Shown piece after piece: positions 1 through 9,275 of a DNA stretch of 64,000 nt. Origin of the DNA: Epilithonimonas lactis (GTDB lineage: Bacteria > Bacteroidota > Bacteroidia > Flavobacteriales > Weeksellaceae); the NCBI RefSeq assembly GCF_900110605.1, contig NZ_FOFI01000001.1:558001-622000 (forward strand). Reading direction: 5' to 3'. Under the pieces are notes generated by a model. The model saw only the letters and a program-made list of their open reading frames with translations. It searched no databases and was not told the origin of the DNA. Position 1 is the first letter of the stretch, and each line of letters opens with the position of its first letter. Both the position numbers and the translations under genes were made by a program.

Positions 1-128
1 CTACTAAAGTCATCTAGGTTTTGTTTGGCAATTAACAAAGTATCTTTCGGATTGATTTTCTTAGATTGATTTTCAGATTTATTGCAACTTAAAAACAGAA
101 TTAGAATAATTAATAAATTGATTTTCAT
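1..128 (-). CDS. Lipoprotein N-terminus, cut by window edge
   Basis: Reading the minus strand from the ATG at 126-128 gives an open frame to the window edge (about 42 residues). It starts with Lys, then a hydrophobic stretch, then a lipobox ending in Leu-Ser-Cys at about residue 14, followed by a Ser/Asn/Lys-rich segment. This is the usual shape of an exported lipoprotein. The rest of the gene lies outside the window, so no function can be assigned. Confidence 0.6.
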   Translation of the reverse strand, partial: MKINLLIILILFLSCNKSENQSKKINPKDTLLIAKQNLDDFS

Positions 129-174
129 TAGTTTTTTTATTAATAAATCAAATATCCGAAATTATTCTTCTGCA

Positions 175-207
175 ACAAAAAACTGCATCAGAATATCCAA
201 TGCAGTT
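175..207 (-). terminator. Rho-independent terminator of the ABC-F gene
   Basis: Inverted arms AACTGCAT (181-188) and ATGCAGTT (200-207). On the minus strand the hairpin is followed by a T run, and it sits just after the stop of the ABC-F gene. Confidence 0.7.
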
Positions 208-232
208 TATATTTTACCTTAAAGTTCAAATC

Positions 233-2158
233 CTAACCTTCCAGCTGAGTTCCCAAGAATTCCCATTCCTGCAAAGTCAAATCCAATTCTTCTTTGATTT
301 TATTGTAAGTTTCCAAAGTTTCTTCAGACGGATTTTCTTTGGTGAAAGAACCTTCGAATTCCTCGATTTTCAATTCAAGTTCAGAGATCTTTTCTTCGAC
401 TTTCTTGATCTTGTTTTGGATGTTCTTTTGTTCTTTGCTAACGATAATATTAGATTCTTTCACAGGCTCTTGAACCTTAACTTTTACTTCCGGGATCTCT
501 TCTTCCTGATGAAGTTTTGCTTTCTCAGCAGAGATCTCACGGATGCTTTCTTTCTGTCTAAATTCCAGATATTCGTTGATGTCACCAAGGAATTCCTTCA
601 TACGTCCATCACGGAATTCGAAGATCTTGTCAGACAATCCTTGTAGGAATTCACGGTCGTGAGAAATGACGATCAAGGTGCCTTCAAACTTCTGAAGTGC
701 CAATTTGATGATTTCCTTTGACTGGATATCCAAGTGATTCGTAGGCTCATCCATAATCAAGGTGTTGAACGGACGAAGCAACAATTTACAAAGCGCCAAA
801 CGGTTTCGCTCACCTCCGGAAAGGACTTTCGTTTTCTTGGTCACATCCTCGCCTTGGAAAAGGAAAGATCCCAAAAGATCACGAACTCTCGGTCTGGTTT
901 CCTCGGTTGCAGAATCTTCCGCTTCCTGTAGAACGGTTTTATCCGGCGTCAAAACTTCTTCCTGATTCTGAGCGAAATAACCGATATTAACATTGTGTCC
1001 AAGATTCCAACTTCCAGAAAAATCAGTAATGTCACCAGCAAGAATTTTTGCCAAAGTCGTTTTTCCTTGTCCATTTTGTCCAAGCAAAGCGATTCTAGCG
1101 CCTCTTTCTACGATGAAATCTACTTTGTCAAAAATCTGTTTTTTGCCATAAGCTTTCCCCAGATTTTGAGCTTCGAAGATCACTTTTCCAGGTTGTACAC
1201 TCGGTTGGAAACGGATATTGAATTTAGAAACGTCCTCATTCTCCACTTCAATGCGTTCTACTTTGTCTAGTTTTTTGATCAATGATTGCGCAAACGATGC
1301 TTTGGAAGCACTCGCACGGAATTTGTTGATCAATTCCTCTGTATGTTTTATTTCTGCATCCTGATTCTTTTTGGCCTGGATGAGTTTTTCTTTTCTGTCT
1401 TTTCTTAGTTCAAGATATTTGGAATAGTTGGCCTTGTAATCGTCGATTTTTCTATTGTTAACATCAAAAGTTCGGTTACAAGTAGAGGTCATAAATTGCT
1501 TGTCGTGACTTACAAGCAACATCGAGCCTTGATAATCTTTCAAGAAATCCTCCAGCCAGATGATAGATTCCATATCCAAGTGGTTGGTAGGTTCATCCAG
1601 AAGCATCAGATCATTTTGCTGAAGAAGTAATTTTGCCAGTTCGATTCTCATTCTCCAACCGCCGGAAAACTCATCGGTGATCTTTTGGAAATCATCCGCT
1701 TTGAAACCCAATCCAAATAGGATCTTCTCCACATCGCCTTCCAAATTGTAAGCATCGAAATTCATCAGAAGATCATTCAAATCTGTCATTCTGTTGATGA
1801 GATCGGTGTAGGCATCACTTTCGTAATCGGTTCTAGTGGCCAGTTGATGGTTGACTTCTTCCAATTCATCCTTCAAAGCATTGATCTGCTCAAAAGCCTG
1901 CATTGTCTCGTCCCAAACGGTTCTTCCTTTTACGAAGTCAAGGTCCTGTTTTAGGAAACCGATTGTGATCTTACCTTCTGTGACCACATTACCTTCGTAG
2001 AAATTGATCTCTCCGGAAAGTATTTTGAGAAGCGTGGATTTTCCAGCTCCGTTTTTTCCGACCAATCCGATCTTATCACCTTTTTTGATGGTAAAATTGG
2101 TGTCTTTGAAAAGATAATTTCCTGCGTGATGTAAACCTAATCCCTGAACCGAAAGCAT
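233..2158 (-). CDS. ABC-F family ATPase (ribosome-associated type)
   Basis: This is a 641-residue soluble protein with two ABC ATPase domains and no membrane segment. Domain 1 has Walker A GKNGAGKST (34-42), signature FSGGWRMR (about 164-171) and Walker B ending DEPTNHLD (about 188-195). Domain 2 has Walker A GQNGQGKTT (360-368), signature LSGGERNRLAL and a second DEPTNHLD. The segment between the domains is charged and helical, as in the P-site tRNA interaction motif linker, and the C-terminus (about 570-640) is a Glu/Lys-rich coiled coil as in Uup/YheS relatives. ABC-F proteins act on ribosomes as translation factors, and some protect against antibiotics. Sequence alone does not separate a housekeeping member from a resistance one. 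The gene is monocistronic, with its own terminator. Confidence 0.92.
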   Translation of the reverse strand: MLSVQGLGLHHAGNYLFKDTNFTIKKGDKIGLVGKNGAGKSTLLKILSGEINFYEGNVVTEGKITIGFLKQDLDFVKGRTVWDETMQAFEQINALKDELEEVNHQLATRTDYESDAYTDLINRMTDLNDLLMNFDAYNLEGDVEKILFGLGFKADDFQKITDEFSGGWRMRIELAKLLLQQNDLMLLDEPTNHLDMESIIWLEDFLKDYQGSMLLVSHDKQFMTSTCNRTFDVNNRKIDDYKANYSKYLELRKDRKEKLIQAKKNQDAEIKHTEELINKFRASASKASFAQSLIKKLDKVERIEVENEDVSKFNIRFQPSVQPGKVIFEAQNLGKAYGKKQIFDKVDFIVERGARIALLGQNGQGKTTLAKILAGDITDFSGSWNLGHNVNIGYFAQNQEEVLTPDKTVLQEAEDSATEETRPRVRDLLGSFLFQGEDVTKKTKVLSGGERNRLALCKLLLRPFNTLIMDEPTNHLDIQSKEIIKLALQKFEGTLIVISHDREFLQGLSDKIFEFRDGRMKEFLGDINEYLEFRQKESIREISAEKAKLHQEEEIPEVKVKVQEPVKESNIIVSKEQKNIQNKIKKVEEKISELELKIEEFEGSFTKENPSEETLETYNKIKEELDLTLQEWEFLGTQLEG

Positions 2159-2272
2159 TGTATTCTATATTTTATTTGAATTTGCAAAAGTAGTGAAATA
2201 TGATGGAAGATGGAAGCTGGATGTTGGAAGTTTATATTTGGTTAATAATTAAGACGTTATTGAAAGAGTAGT

Positions 2273-2298
2273 GGGCTTCGAGAGCCTCAGCTTGACAG
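2273..2298 (+). repeat. REP-like motif, CGAGAGCCTCAGC family, copy 1
   Basis: The sequence reads CTTCGAGAGCCTCAGCTTGA. Close copies occur at 30815-30840 and, inverted, at 46491-46515. It lies between two divergent genes. Similar TTCG...CTCAG...TGAC motifs are widespread between genes in Bacteroidetes; no function is known to me. Confidence 0.6.
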
Positions 2299-2358
2299 TT
2301 GTTGATTGATTATGGTCAACTTTTATTTAATGACAAAATTTAAATTTTATCCAGAAAC

Positions 2359-2446
2359 TTGCAGCCCGACTTGAGTGGAAATCCTTTTTTGTGGCAGGAA
2401 AAGCTAAGGCAAAAAGATTGGGAACGGAAGGCGGAAATAGCTGCCC
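2359..2446 (-). repeat. Structured interspersed element, copy A
   Basis: Read on the minus strand, it starts GGGCAGCTATTTCCG and ends with AAAAAAGGATTTCC, a short gap, and GTCGGGCTGC. The outer arms GCAGC and GCTGC are complementary, and a central CTTTTTG...CAAAAAAGG pairing surrounds a short variable loop. It forms a subgroup with copy D (35848-35954), which also lies between divergent genes and on the minus strand. Confidence 0.75.
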
Positions 2447-2495
2447 AAATAATTATTGTTAACAACATCCAACTTCCATCATCCAAACAAATCCT

Positions 2496-2503
2496 TATCT
2501 TTG
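2496..2503 (+). promoter_or_regulatory. -7 element TATCTTTG of the DHS-like gene
   Basis: TATCTTTG fits the Bacteroidetes -7 consensus TANNTTTG and lies 18 bases ahead of the ATG at 2521. This leaves a very short leader and argues against the longer upstream reading frame being translated. Confidence 0.55.
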
Positions 2504-2520
2504 CAAAAATCTTAAACAAA

Positions 2521-3495
2521 ATGAGCAAACCGATTACTGAGTTCATAGAAAAATATTATCTGCATTTCAATGCTGCGGCGTTGGTAGATGCGTCCAAAGG
2601 ATATGTTGCGCATCTTAAAGATGGCGGGAAAATGATGATCACGCTTGCTGGTGCAATGTCGACTGCGGAATTAGGAAAAATTCTTGCTGAGATGATCCGT
2701 CAGGGAAAAGTGGATTTCATTTCATGTACTGGTGCAAACCTTGAGGAAGACCTGATGAATCTTGTGGCGCACACGCATTACGAAAGAGTTCCAAACTATA
2801 GAGACCTTACACCGAAAGAAGAATGGGATTTGTTGGAAAGAGGCTTGAATAGAGTGACTGACACTTGTATCCCGGAAGAAGAAGCGTTCCGAAGATTGCA
2901 GAAGCATATCTACGAAATCTGGAAAGATGCAGACGAAAAAGGAGAAAGATATTTCCCGCACGAATATATGTACAAAATGATCTTGTCTGGCGTTCTTGAA
3001 CAGTATTACGAGATCCCGAGAGAAAATTCTTGGATGATCGCGGCGGCAGAGAAAAATTTACCAATCGTGGTACCAGGCTGGGAAGATTCTACAATGGGAA
3101 ATATTTTCACATCTTATTGTATCAAAGGCGATTTGAAGTTTTCTACAATGAAATCCGGAATCGAGTATATGGCCTATCTGGCTGAATGGTACCCGAAAAA
3201 TTCTGGTGGAAAAGGCGTTGGATTCTTCCAAGTTGGTGGTGGAATTGCAGGTGATTTCCCAATCTGTGTGGTGCCGATGTTGTACCAAGATATGGAGATG
3301 CATGATATTCCGTTCTGGAGTTATTTCTGTCAGATCTCAGATTCCACAACGTCTTACGGATCCTATTCCGGAGCAGTTCCGAATGAGAAGATCACTTGGG
3401 GGAAATTGGATATCAACACACCGAAGTTCATCGTGGAAAGTGATGCAACGATTTGTGCACCATTGATGTTCAGTTATATCTTAGAAAATTCATAA
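2521..3495 (+). CDS. Deoxyhypusine synthase-like enzyme
   Basis: The 324-residue protein has the deoxyhypusine synthase (DHS) fold family signature. Near the C-terminus it keeps the segment KITWGKL, whose Lys (about K295) matches the catalytic Lys that carries the aminobutyl intermediate in eukaryotic DHS. Other family-like stretches are SCTGANLEED (NAD-binding region) and GGGIAGDFPI. Bacteria lack eIF5A, so bacterial members are usually thought to work in polyamine chemistry such as homospermidine-type synthesis; that role is inference here. The frame is open back to 2359, but that part overlaps the repeat element and promoter, so I chose the ATG at 2521. It is monocistronic with a strong terminator. 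Confidence 0.88.
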   Translation: MSKPITEFIEKYYLHFNAAALVDASKGYVAHLKDGGKMMITLAGAMSTAELGKILAEMIRQGKVDFISCTGANLEEDLMNLVAHTHYERVPNYRDLTPKEEWDLLERGLNRVTDTCIPEEEAFRRLQKHIYEIWKDADEKGERYFPHEYMYKMILSGVLEQYYEIPRENSWMIAAAEKNLPIVVPGWEDSTMGNIFTSYCIKGDLKFSTMKSGIEYMAYLAEWYPKNSGGKGVGFFQVGGGIAGDFPICVVPMLYQDMEMHDIPFWSYFCQISDSTTSYGSYSGAVPNEKITWGKLDINTPKFIVESDATICAPLMFSYILENS

Positions 3496-3525
3496 AGTTA
3501 GAGGACGGAAGTCTTAGGCTTGAAG

Positions 3526-3570
3526 ATAAAAAAGAAAGCGTTCAAATTATTTTGAGCGCTTTCTTTTTTA
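3526..3570. terminator. Bidirectional terminator
   Basis: Long arms AAAAAAGAAAGCGTTCAAA and TTTGAGCGCTTTCTTTTTT flank a TTAT loop, with A and T tracts on both sides. It can serve the DHS-like gene on the plus strand and the small gene on the minus strand. Confidence 0.85.
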
Positions 3571-3588
3571 TGTTTTAATGTTGATGAT

Positions 3589-3735
3589 CTAGTCTAATGA
3601 ATTTACCAAAACCTTATATCGATAACCAAAAATGAGTTTCTGAAATTTGTTGAGTTTTGTAAAATCTCGTTTGCTATATTTTGGTAAAATCGCTTTGTTG
3701 ATGTTGTTCAGAACTCTGAAAAATGCTTTTTTCAT
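3589..3735 (-). CDS. Small conserved basic protein, 48 aa
   Basis: The ATG at 3733-3735 starts a 48-residue protein, MKKAFFRVLNNINK..., rich in Lys, Phe and Asn and ending VLVNSLD. It has an amphipathic helix-like N-terminus and no signal peptide. I recall very similar short proteins in Chryseobacterium genomes, sometimes loosely named SsrA-binding protein, but the sequence is not that of SmpB and I assign no function. A longer upstream frame exists, but its first 20 residues look unlike the rest. It lies downstream of the DUF493 gene and may be cotranscribed with it. Confidence 0.6.
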   Translation of the reverse strand: MKKAFFRVLNNINKAILPKYSKRDFTKLNKFQKLIFGYRYKVLVNSLD

Positions 3736-3789
3736 AACTTGAAATTTTAAAATACTGCTGGTTAAAATACAAGTTTCAAGCCACTCTAA

Positions 3790-3825
3790 AATCATTTATC
3801 AATCATCATTTATCAACTATAGTTA
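3790..3825. repeat. ATTTATCAAYYAT-type low-complexity repeat
   Basis: The stretch holds tandem-like ATTTATCAATCATC and ATTTATCAACTATAG words. The same vocabulary recurs at 25235-25296 and 43858-43895, always just beyond the 3' end of a minus-strand gene. Confidence 0.5.
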
Positions 3826-4128
3826 CAGCATCATCACATTTTCTATTTTCGCCACCTTTTGATAGATGTCGATGACTTGATCCGCGTCCATCACGAAACA
3901 TTGCAAAGAAACGGATGTGTATTTTCCTTTAGAACTTTCTCTGTTGGATAAAGTATATTTAAGGCCGTCAAAAACTCTTAAGATCTCTGTGATCTTTTCA
4001 GAATCTCCTGGAACAATGAACTTGAAAAGATATTCCTCTGGAAAGTTGTGCTGACTTTCTAATTTCTCCTTTAATGATTTGTAAAATTCTTCTGGATTAT
4101 TGTGGTTGGTTTCTACGATATCTGCCAT
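3823..4128 (-). CDS. DUF493 (YbeD-like) protein
   Basis: This 101-residue protein matches the DUF493/YbeD family in length and layout: an N-terminal EEFYKSLKEKLE helix, a FPEEYLFKFIVPG strand, and a ferredoxin-like (ACT-like) alpha/beta core ending in a VIDIYQKVAKIE helix. E. coli YbeD is a small cytosolic protein whose fold resembles regulatory ACT domains; the biochemical role is unsettled. It lies 75 bases after the ferritin gene on the same strand, with a terminator between them, so it probably has its own promoter. Confidence 0.85.
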   Translation of the reverse strand: MADIVETNHNNPEEFYKSLKEKLESQHNFPEEYLFKFIVPGDSEKITEILRVFDGLKYTLSNRESSKGKYTSVSLQCFVMDADQVIDIYQKVAKIENVMML

Positions 4129-4149
4129 TATTTTGAATATTAAATTAAT

Positions 4150-4177
4150 AAAAAAATCTCCGCTAAAAAACGGAGAT
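4150..4177 (-). terminator. Terminator of the ferritin gene
   Basis: Arms ATCTCCG (4156-4162) and CGGAGAT (4171-4177) are followed on the minus strand by TTTTTT, just after the ferritin stop codon. Confidence 0.85.
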
Positions 4178-4203
4178 CAAAGTTAGTGATATTTAATTTG
4201 TCG

Positions 4204-4758
4204 TTACGAAGGATTTTCAGCCGTCGCCTCTTGCGGAAGAGAAACGTCGTCTGGCGCAGATTCCAAAGCTTTGTCCAATGTGAAAAGAGATTCGTCTGAA
4301 GCGCTGTCTCCACCAGCGATTTTCAATTTGTCGATCAACTCAAGAGCTAATTTTTCTTCTTCGATTTGTTCTTTCACAAACCATTGCATGAAGTTCCACG
4401 TTGCCCAATCTTTCTCTTCAAAAGATAAGTTTACGATTTCATAAATGGCAGTTGTATTATCCACTTCGTGTTCAAAAACCTTATTGAAAGCGTCGGTTAG
4501 ATTGAAAGGATTTTCCGGTGGAGCAGGGATTGCTTCCACTCTTGCCTCGCCACCTCTGTCCAAGATGTAACGCATGAATTTGATCATGTGATTTCTCTCC
4601 TCCTGTGAGTGTCTGTAAAGGAAATTGGCAATTCCGCCGTATCCTTTGACGTCTGCCCAACAGCCGTAAGAAAGGAATATTTGTGAAGCATGTGCCTCTT
4701 TTGTCATTTGTTTTATCAGTGCCTCTTGCATCTGAGGCGATAGTCTGTTAGTGTTCAT
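4204..4758 (-). CDS. Non-haem ferritin
   Basis: The 184-residue four-helix-bundle ferritin stores iron in the cytosol by oxidising Fe2+ at the ferroxidase centre. Visible ligands align with E. coli FtnA: E21 in KEAHAS, E54 and H57 in QEERNHM, a Glu in FEHEVDN, and the KEQIEEEK segment of the last bundle helix. About 20 extra C-terminal residues (acidic, Pro-rich) extend past the usual FtnA length and look flexible. No haem-binding Met of bacterioferritin type is obvious. It stands alone with its own terminator. No Fur-like box was recognised upstream. Confidence 0.93.
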   Translation of the reverse strand: MNTNRLSPQMQEALIKQMTKEAHASQIFLSYGCWADVKGYGGIANFLYRHSQEERNHMIKFMRYILDRGGEARVEAIPAPPENPFNLTDAFNKVFEHEVDNTTAIYEIVNLSFEEKDWATWNFMQWFVKEQIEEEKLALELIDKLKIAGGDSASDESLFTLDKALESAPDDVSLPQEATAENPS

Positions 4759-4943
4759 ATATTTTGATTTTTGTATTTGTTCTCACTTTGAAATTGATAT
4801 TAGCTCATTTTGAAGCAATAAGTTTTAGATTTTCTTAAAATCACAAATATTGAGCCATAAACGGGGATTTTTTTTATTTGTATTTATTTCAAATAGAATC
4901 AAAACTTCGTTTTATTCTACTGATTTTTAGTTGATTAATTAAC

Positions 4944-4970
4944 TTGTTGTTAAAAATTTATTTATATTCG
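4944..4970 (+). promoter_or_regulatory. Putative promoter of the SusC/SusD operon
   Basis: TTG at 4944-4946 and TATATTCG at 4963-4970 resemble the Bacteroidetes -33/-7 pair (TTG, TANNTTTG), with a 16-base gap and one off-consensus base. It lies 28 bases ahead of the SusC start. Confidence 0.45.
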
Positions 4971-4998
4971 GTGTAAGAAAATAATACATAAGAACATT

Positions 4999-7814
4999 AT
5001 GAGAAAAAATTATGTGAAATTACCATTGCTCATTGCTGCGATCTATTTTGGAGGCAATTTGCATGCCCAATCCACACAGGATACAATTTCCAAAGAGAAC
5101 AAGATCGAGGAGGTAGTTGTGGTAGGATATGGTACTCAGAGAAAGGAGAATGTAACGGGAAGTATCGGGATTGTAACTGCAAAAGATCTAGCAGACAAGC
5201 CGAATGCGAATCCTTTGAACTCGGTTCAGGGACGATTGGCTGGTGTTAACGTGGTAACTTCTGGTACGCCTGGAGGATCACCAAGAGTTGATATCAGAGG
5301 TGTGGGTTCATTATCTGGAAATACAGTTTTCATCGTGGACGGAATGTTGACAGAAGATATCTCTTTCCTTAATCCTCAGGATATAGAATCCATGAGTGTC
5401 TTAAAAGATCCATCATCTTTAGCTATCTTTGGAGCAAAGGCAGCGAATGGCGCTGTGATCATTAAAACCAAAAGTGGAAAAGGTAAACCGGTTTTCAATC
5501 TTAATTCATATTTAGGGATTAAGACGGTGACCAATGTGCCTAAAATGGTAAATGCAGATCAGTATATCGAATTGTACAATGAGAAGTTGATCAACGATAA
5601 TGGTTCTTCTGAAGGGTCTATTTCCAGAGCAGATTTTCCAGCTGATACAGATTGGTTCAAAGAGATCCTTCGTACCAGTATCATCAATTCAAATGATTTC
5701 TCTGCATCTGGAAGTTTAGGAAAACTTAATTATTATGGTAGTGTTGGATATCTTCAGGATGAAGGTAACTTAGCTGCGGGACAAGGGATCAACTCTGGAA
5801 CTGGTTTCAATAGATTCAATACAAAATTGAACCTTAGTTATAAGATCACAGATAACATTACAATTGGAAATAATTTCTCTTATTCCAAAACACGTACAGA
5901 CGTTGCGCAAAATCCGTTGCTAAATGCACGTAACGCACCGCCTTTATTTGACCCTATGAATCCTACAACAGGAAGTTACCAGTTTTTCAATGGTTATTCT
6001 ATTGCCAATCCAAGAGCTCAGTTGGATCTTTACAGATCCCAGGTAAGACAGGATAGAATGTTGAACAATGTTTTTGCTGAAATCAAATTCCTAAAGGATT
6101 TTACTTTTAGAAGTAGTTACACTTTGGACAACTACAGTCCAAGACAGTATGAGTACACGCCAGCAATTACCTACACACCACAACCTTCTCTTTCCAACTT
6201 GGTAACAAGGAACATAGATATAGAAACTATGTTTGGGATAATACCATCAACTGGAAAAAAAGTTTTGGAAGCCATAATCTAGAATTATTGGGTGGTTTCT
6301 CAAGAATTAGAGATTCTAGATCAGAAGAAGTGAGAACTGCAAAGAATGTTTTCTATAACGGTACCAATGAATCTTTGAATATCTACGACGGAACAGATAT
6401 CTTCTATTACAATGATACCGCGCTGGCATCAGGAGGAAGACCTGAGGCAACTCAAGATCAACGTAGAATAGAATCTTTCTTCGGAAGGATCAACTATGAC
6501 TATGCAGGAAAATATCTATTGAACGCATCCGTACGTAGAGATGCTACATCACAAGTTTCTACAGATAGATACAAAACTTTTCCAGCTGTAAGTATTGGTT
6601 GGGTAGTTTCCAAAGAGGGCTTCATGAGTGGGCAGAATGTGTTCAATCTATTGAAGTTCAGAGCAAGTTATGGAGAGTTAGGAAATCCTAATGTAACAAG
6701 GAAATACAATCAAACCGTGACTGTGATCGGTGGTGGTGCATATTATGGAAATAATGGCTATCCAGCATCAACTATTGATGAGGTAATTGATCCAAGTATC
6801 GGTTGGGAAACTACTGTAGGTACAGATTTCGGTGTTGAGATGGCTTTCCTTAACAATGATTTGAAGGTTGAAGGGACTTATTTCAACAAAGAATCAAAAG
6901 ATGTGGTTTACGGAATTTTCCAAGGAACAATATCTGGAGCTAGTAACCCAAGAAACTTTATTACAAATGCATACTCTTTCAGAAACAAAGGTTTTGAGGT
7001 ATCGCTTAACTACAACAAGAATGTTAACGAAAATGTAAAACTTGGATTCTATGGTAACTTCACATCACTTAAAAATGAGATTACTGATGTTTTTGGAGGA
7101 TCTTTCTTAGAGACAGGTGCTAGTTTATTCGGTAACTCAATTGTTAGATTACAAACTGGACAAGCTGTTGGATCTTACTATGGATATGATGTTGCAGGTG
7201 TTTTCCAAACGGATGCAGAAGCAGCCGCATCTGGACAGACAGGAGCAAAAGCTGGTTGGTTCAAGTTTGCTGACCAAGATGGAAATGGCGTAATTGATAC
7301 CAGAGATAAAACATTCTTGGGAAGTCCTATTCCAAAAGGAACTTACGGTTTCGGTTTCACACTTAATGTTCATTCCATCGATTTTGGAATTGATTTCCAA
7401 GGTGTCTTCGGAAACAAGATCTATAACTACAACCGTGAGCAACGTTATGGTAACGAAAGTTGGGATCTAGATATGTACAATAACAGATGGAGAGGTGCAG
7501 GAACTTCCAACACCAATTCTATGATCACGTCTAACCAATCTATTATTTTACCAAACAGCTATTTTGTAGAAGATGGCAGCTATTTCAGAATCAGAAATAT
7601 CCAAGTAGGATACAACTTACCTTCAGTGATCGCTCAATCTTTATCTGTTAAAAAATTGAGGATCTATCTAAGTGCACAAAACCCTTGGACAAGCTTCAAA
7701 TACAACGGATTCTCTCCAGAGATTATGAATCAGGATAGAGTACAGATGGGTATCGATAATAACATTTATCCGATCTCTGCGATTTATACAATGGGTATGA
7801 ACTTAACATTTTAA
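4999..7814 (+). pseudogene. SusC-type TonB-dependent outer-membrane transporter, frameshifted
   Basis: The gene encodes a SusC/RagA-family glycan importer of about 938 residues if the frame is repaired. The first part (4999-6282) has a signal peptide ending LHAQS, a TonB-box-like EEVVVVGYG and the plug domain (NPLNSVQGRLAGVNV, DIRGVGSLSG). The second part (6288-7814) is beta-barrel and ends in an aromatic residue (NLTF), as outer-membrane barrels do. The frames join if two bases are removed from ATAGATATAG at about 6212-6221, giving a continuous TRNIDRNYVWDN. It lacks the N-terminal carboxypeptidase-like domain of many SusC proteins. SusD follows 10 bases later. Either the gene is really broken or the dinucleotide duplication is a sequence error. 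Confidence 0.88.
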
Positions 7815-7824
7815 TTAGAAAATC

Positions 7825-9252
7825 ATGAAAAAAATATTTTTAACACTCACCATATTATCAGTATTTGCTAGTTGTAGCGAGGATTTCGTGGATATCAAAC
7901 CAGAAGGTCAAATCATCGCAGAAGATTTCTTCAAAACACCGGATGATGCGATGAGAGCTACCAATGCTGTTTATAGCTTCCTGAGAAGTTGGGAAAATAC
8001 AGGTTTTCCTGCGCAATATGTATTTGGCGTAACAGGCGATGATGTAGAAAAAGGATCCAACCCTGGTGATGCATCTTTCATCAATGCTTATGACCGTTTT
8101 ACTTATACCATTAGTGATGACGGAGTTCATGGCTACTGGACAGGACAATGGCAAGCTGTTCAGAGAGCAAACCAGGTTATCACAAACGTTCCAAACATAG
8201 AGATGGACGCCACTCTTAAAACGAGGTTGGTTGCAGAAGCAAAAATGCTTAGAGCTTATTTCTATTTTAATTTAGTTAGAATTTACGGCGGCGTTCCAAT
8301 TTTTGACGGTTTGCCACCAGACAAAAGTTATTTGAAACCTAGAAATACTGCAGCAGAAGTTTACGCTTTCATCGTGAAAGATTTGACAGAAGCTTCAGAG
8401 ATCTTACCTCAAAACTATCCAGCTTCTGAGGTTGGAAGAGTGACGAAAGGTGGTGCACTGGGTTTACTTTCAAAAGTTTATCTTTATATGAAAGATTATC
8501 AGAAAGCTTATGACACATCTAGTTTGGTGATGGGAATGGGATATGGACTAGATCCTGACTTTAACCATTTATTCAGACAAGCTGGAGAATTTGGCTCAGA
8601 ATCTGTTTTCGAAGTGAACTGTGGATGTTCTGCGGAATTTGGCGGAAGTCAGTATGCAGAAGTTCAAGGCGTTAGAAATCAATTTGGATGGGGCTTCTTC
8701 ACACCGACTCAAGCTTTGGAAGATGCATTTGAGCCAGGTGATGTAAGAAAAGAATTTACAATCCTTAGAGAAGGCGAAACGACTTTGGAAGGAGACCTGA
8801 TCAAAAAAGGAGATCCTCAGGCTGGTAATACTTGGAATCAAAAAGTATATGTTCCAACTTCAGTTAATAACAACGCATGTGGTTACGGATCGATTCAAAA
8901 TCTTAGAATTTTAAGATTTGCCGATATTCTTTTAATTAATGCAGAGGCTGCGAACGAGCTAGGAAATACTGCCGCAGCAATTGCTAATATTAATAAGGTA
9001 AGACTAAGAGCCAATCTTGGTGAGACTACGGCAAGTACACAATCTGCACTTAGAGCTGCCATCTGGCAAGAAAGAAGAGTGGAGTTGGCAATGGAAATGG
9101 ACAGATTCCCAGATCTAGTAAGAACTGGTCAGGCTGGTACTGTTCTAGGACCATTAGGATTCCAAACAGGTAAGAACGAATTGTTCCCAATTCCTTTGCA
9201 GGCTATCACAGACAGTAAAGGTATTTTGACACAAAACCCAGGTTACAATTAA
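7825..9252 (+). CDS. SusD-type glycan-binding lipoprotein
   Basis: A 475-residue SusD/RagB-family surface lipoprotein that caps SusC and captures oligosaccharides. The signal peptide ends in a lipobox with Cys17 (FASC), followed by an acidic stretch that fits surface export of Bacteroidetes lipoproteins. Family features include VAEAKMLRAYFYFNLVRIYG in the TPR-like helices and the C-terminal pattern RADILLINAEAANELG-like, IWQERRVELAME and NELFPIP. It is immediately downstream of SusC. A strong terminator follows it, so the downstream enzymes may be expressed at a lower level or from another promoter. Confidence 0.95.
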   Translation: MKKIFLTLTILSVFASCSEDFVDIKPEGQIIAEDFFKTPDDAMRATNAVYSFLRSWENTGFPAQYVFGVTGDDVEKGSNPGDASFINAYDRFTYTISDDGVHGYWTGQWQAVQRANQVITNVPNIEMDATLKTRLVAEAKMLRAYFYFNLVRIYGGVPIFDGLPPDKSYLKPRNTAAEVYAFIVKDLTEASEILPQNYPASEVGRVTKGGALGLLSKVYLYMKDYQKAYDTSSLVMGMGYGLDPDFNHLFRQAGEFGSESVFEVNCGCSAEFGGSQYAEVQGVRNQFGWGFFTPTQALEDAFEPGDVRKEFTILREGETTLEGDLIKKGDPQAGNTWNQKVYVPTSVNNNACGYGSIQNLRILRFADILLINAEAANELGNTAAAIANINKVRLRANLGETTASTQSALRAAIWQERRVELAMEMDRFPDLVRTGQAGTVLGPLGFQTGKNELFPIPLQAITDSKGILTQNPGYN

Positions 9253-9275
9253 TAGTATTGTACACGATAATTTGT

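Larger units (their letters stand above)
2203..2482. repeat. Inverted GGAAGYTGGATGTT repeats bracketing intergenic elements
   Basis: A purine-rich GATGGAAG-type tract at about 2203-2231 contains GGAAGCTGGATGTT. Its near-perfect reverse complement (AACATCCAACTTCC) lies at 2462-2475. Between the two arms are a REP-like motif and copy A of the structured element. The arms resemble short low-complexity repeats and may be unrelated to the elements inside them. Confidence 0.5.

Noticed and set aside
200-646. Phe-rich plus-strand frame inside the ABC-F gene
   Set aside because: Shadow of the minus-strand gene; composition is unlike a real protein.
2359-2520. N-terminal extension of the DHS-like protein
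   Set aside because: It overlaps a repeat element and the -7 promoter element; the ATG at 2521 fits the family start.
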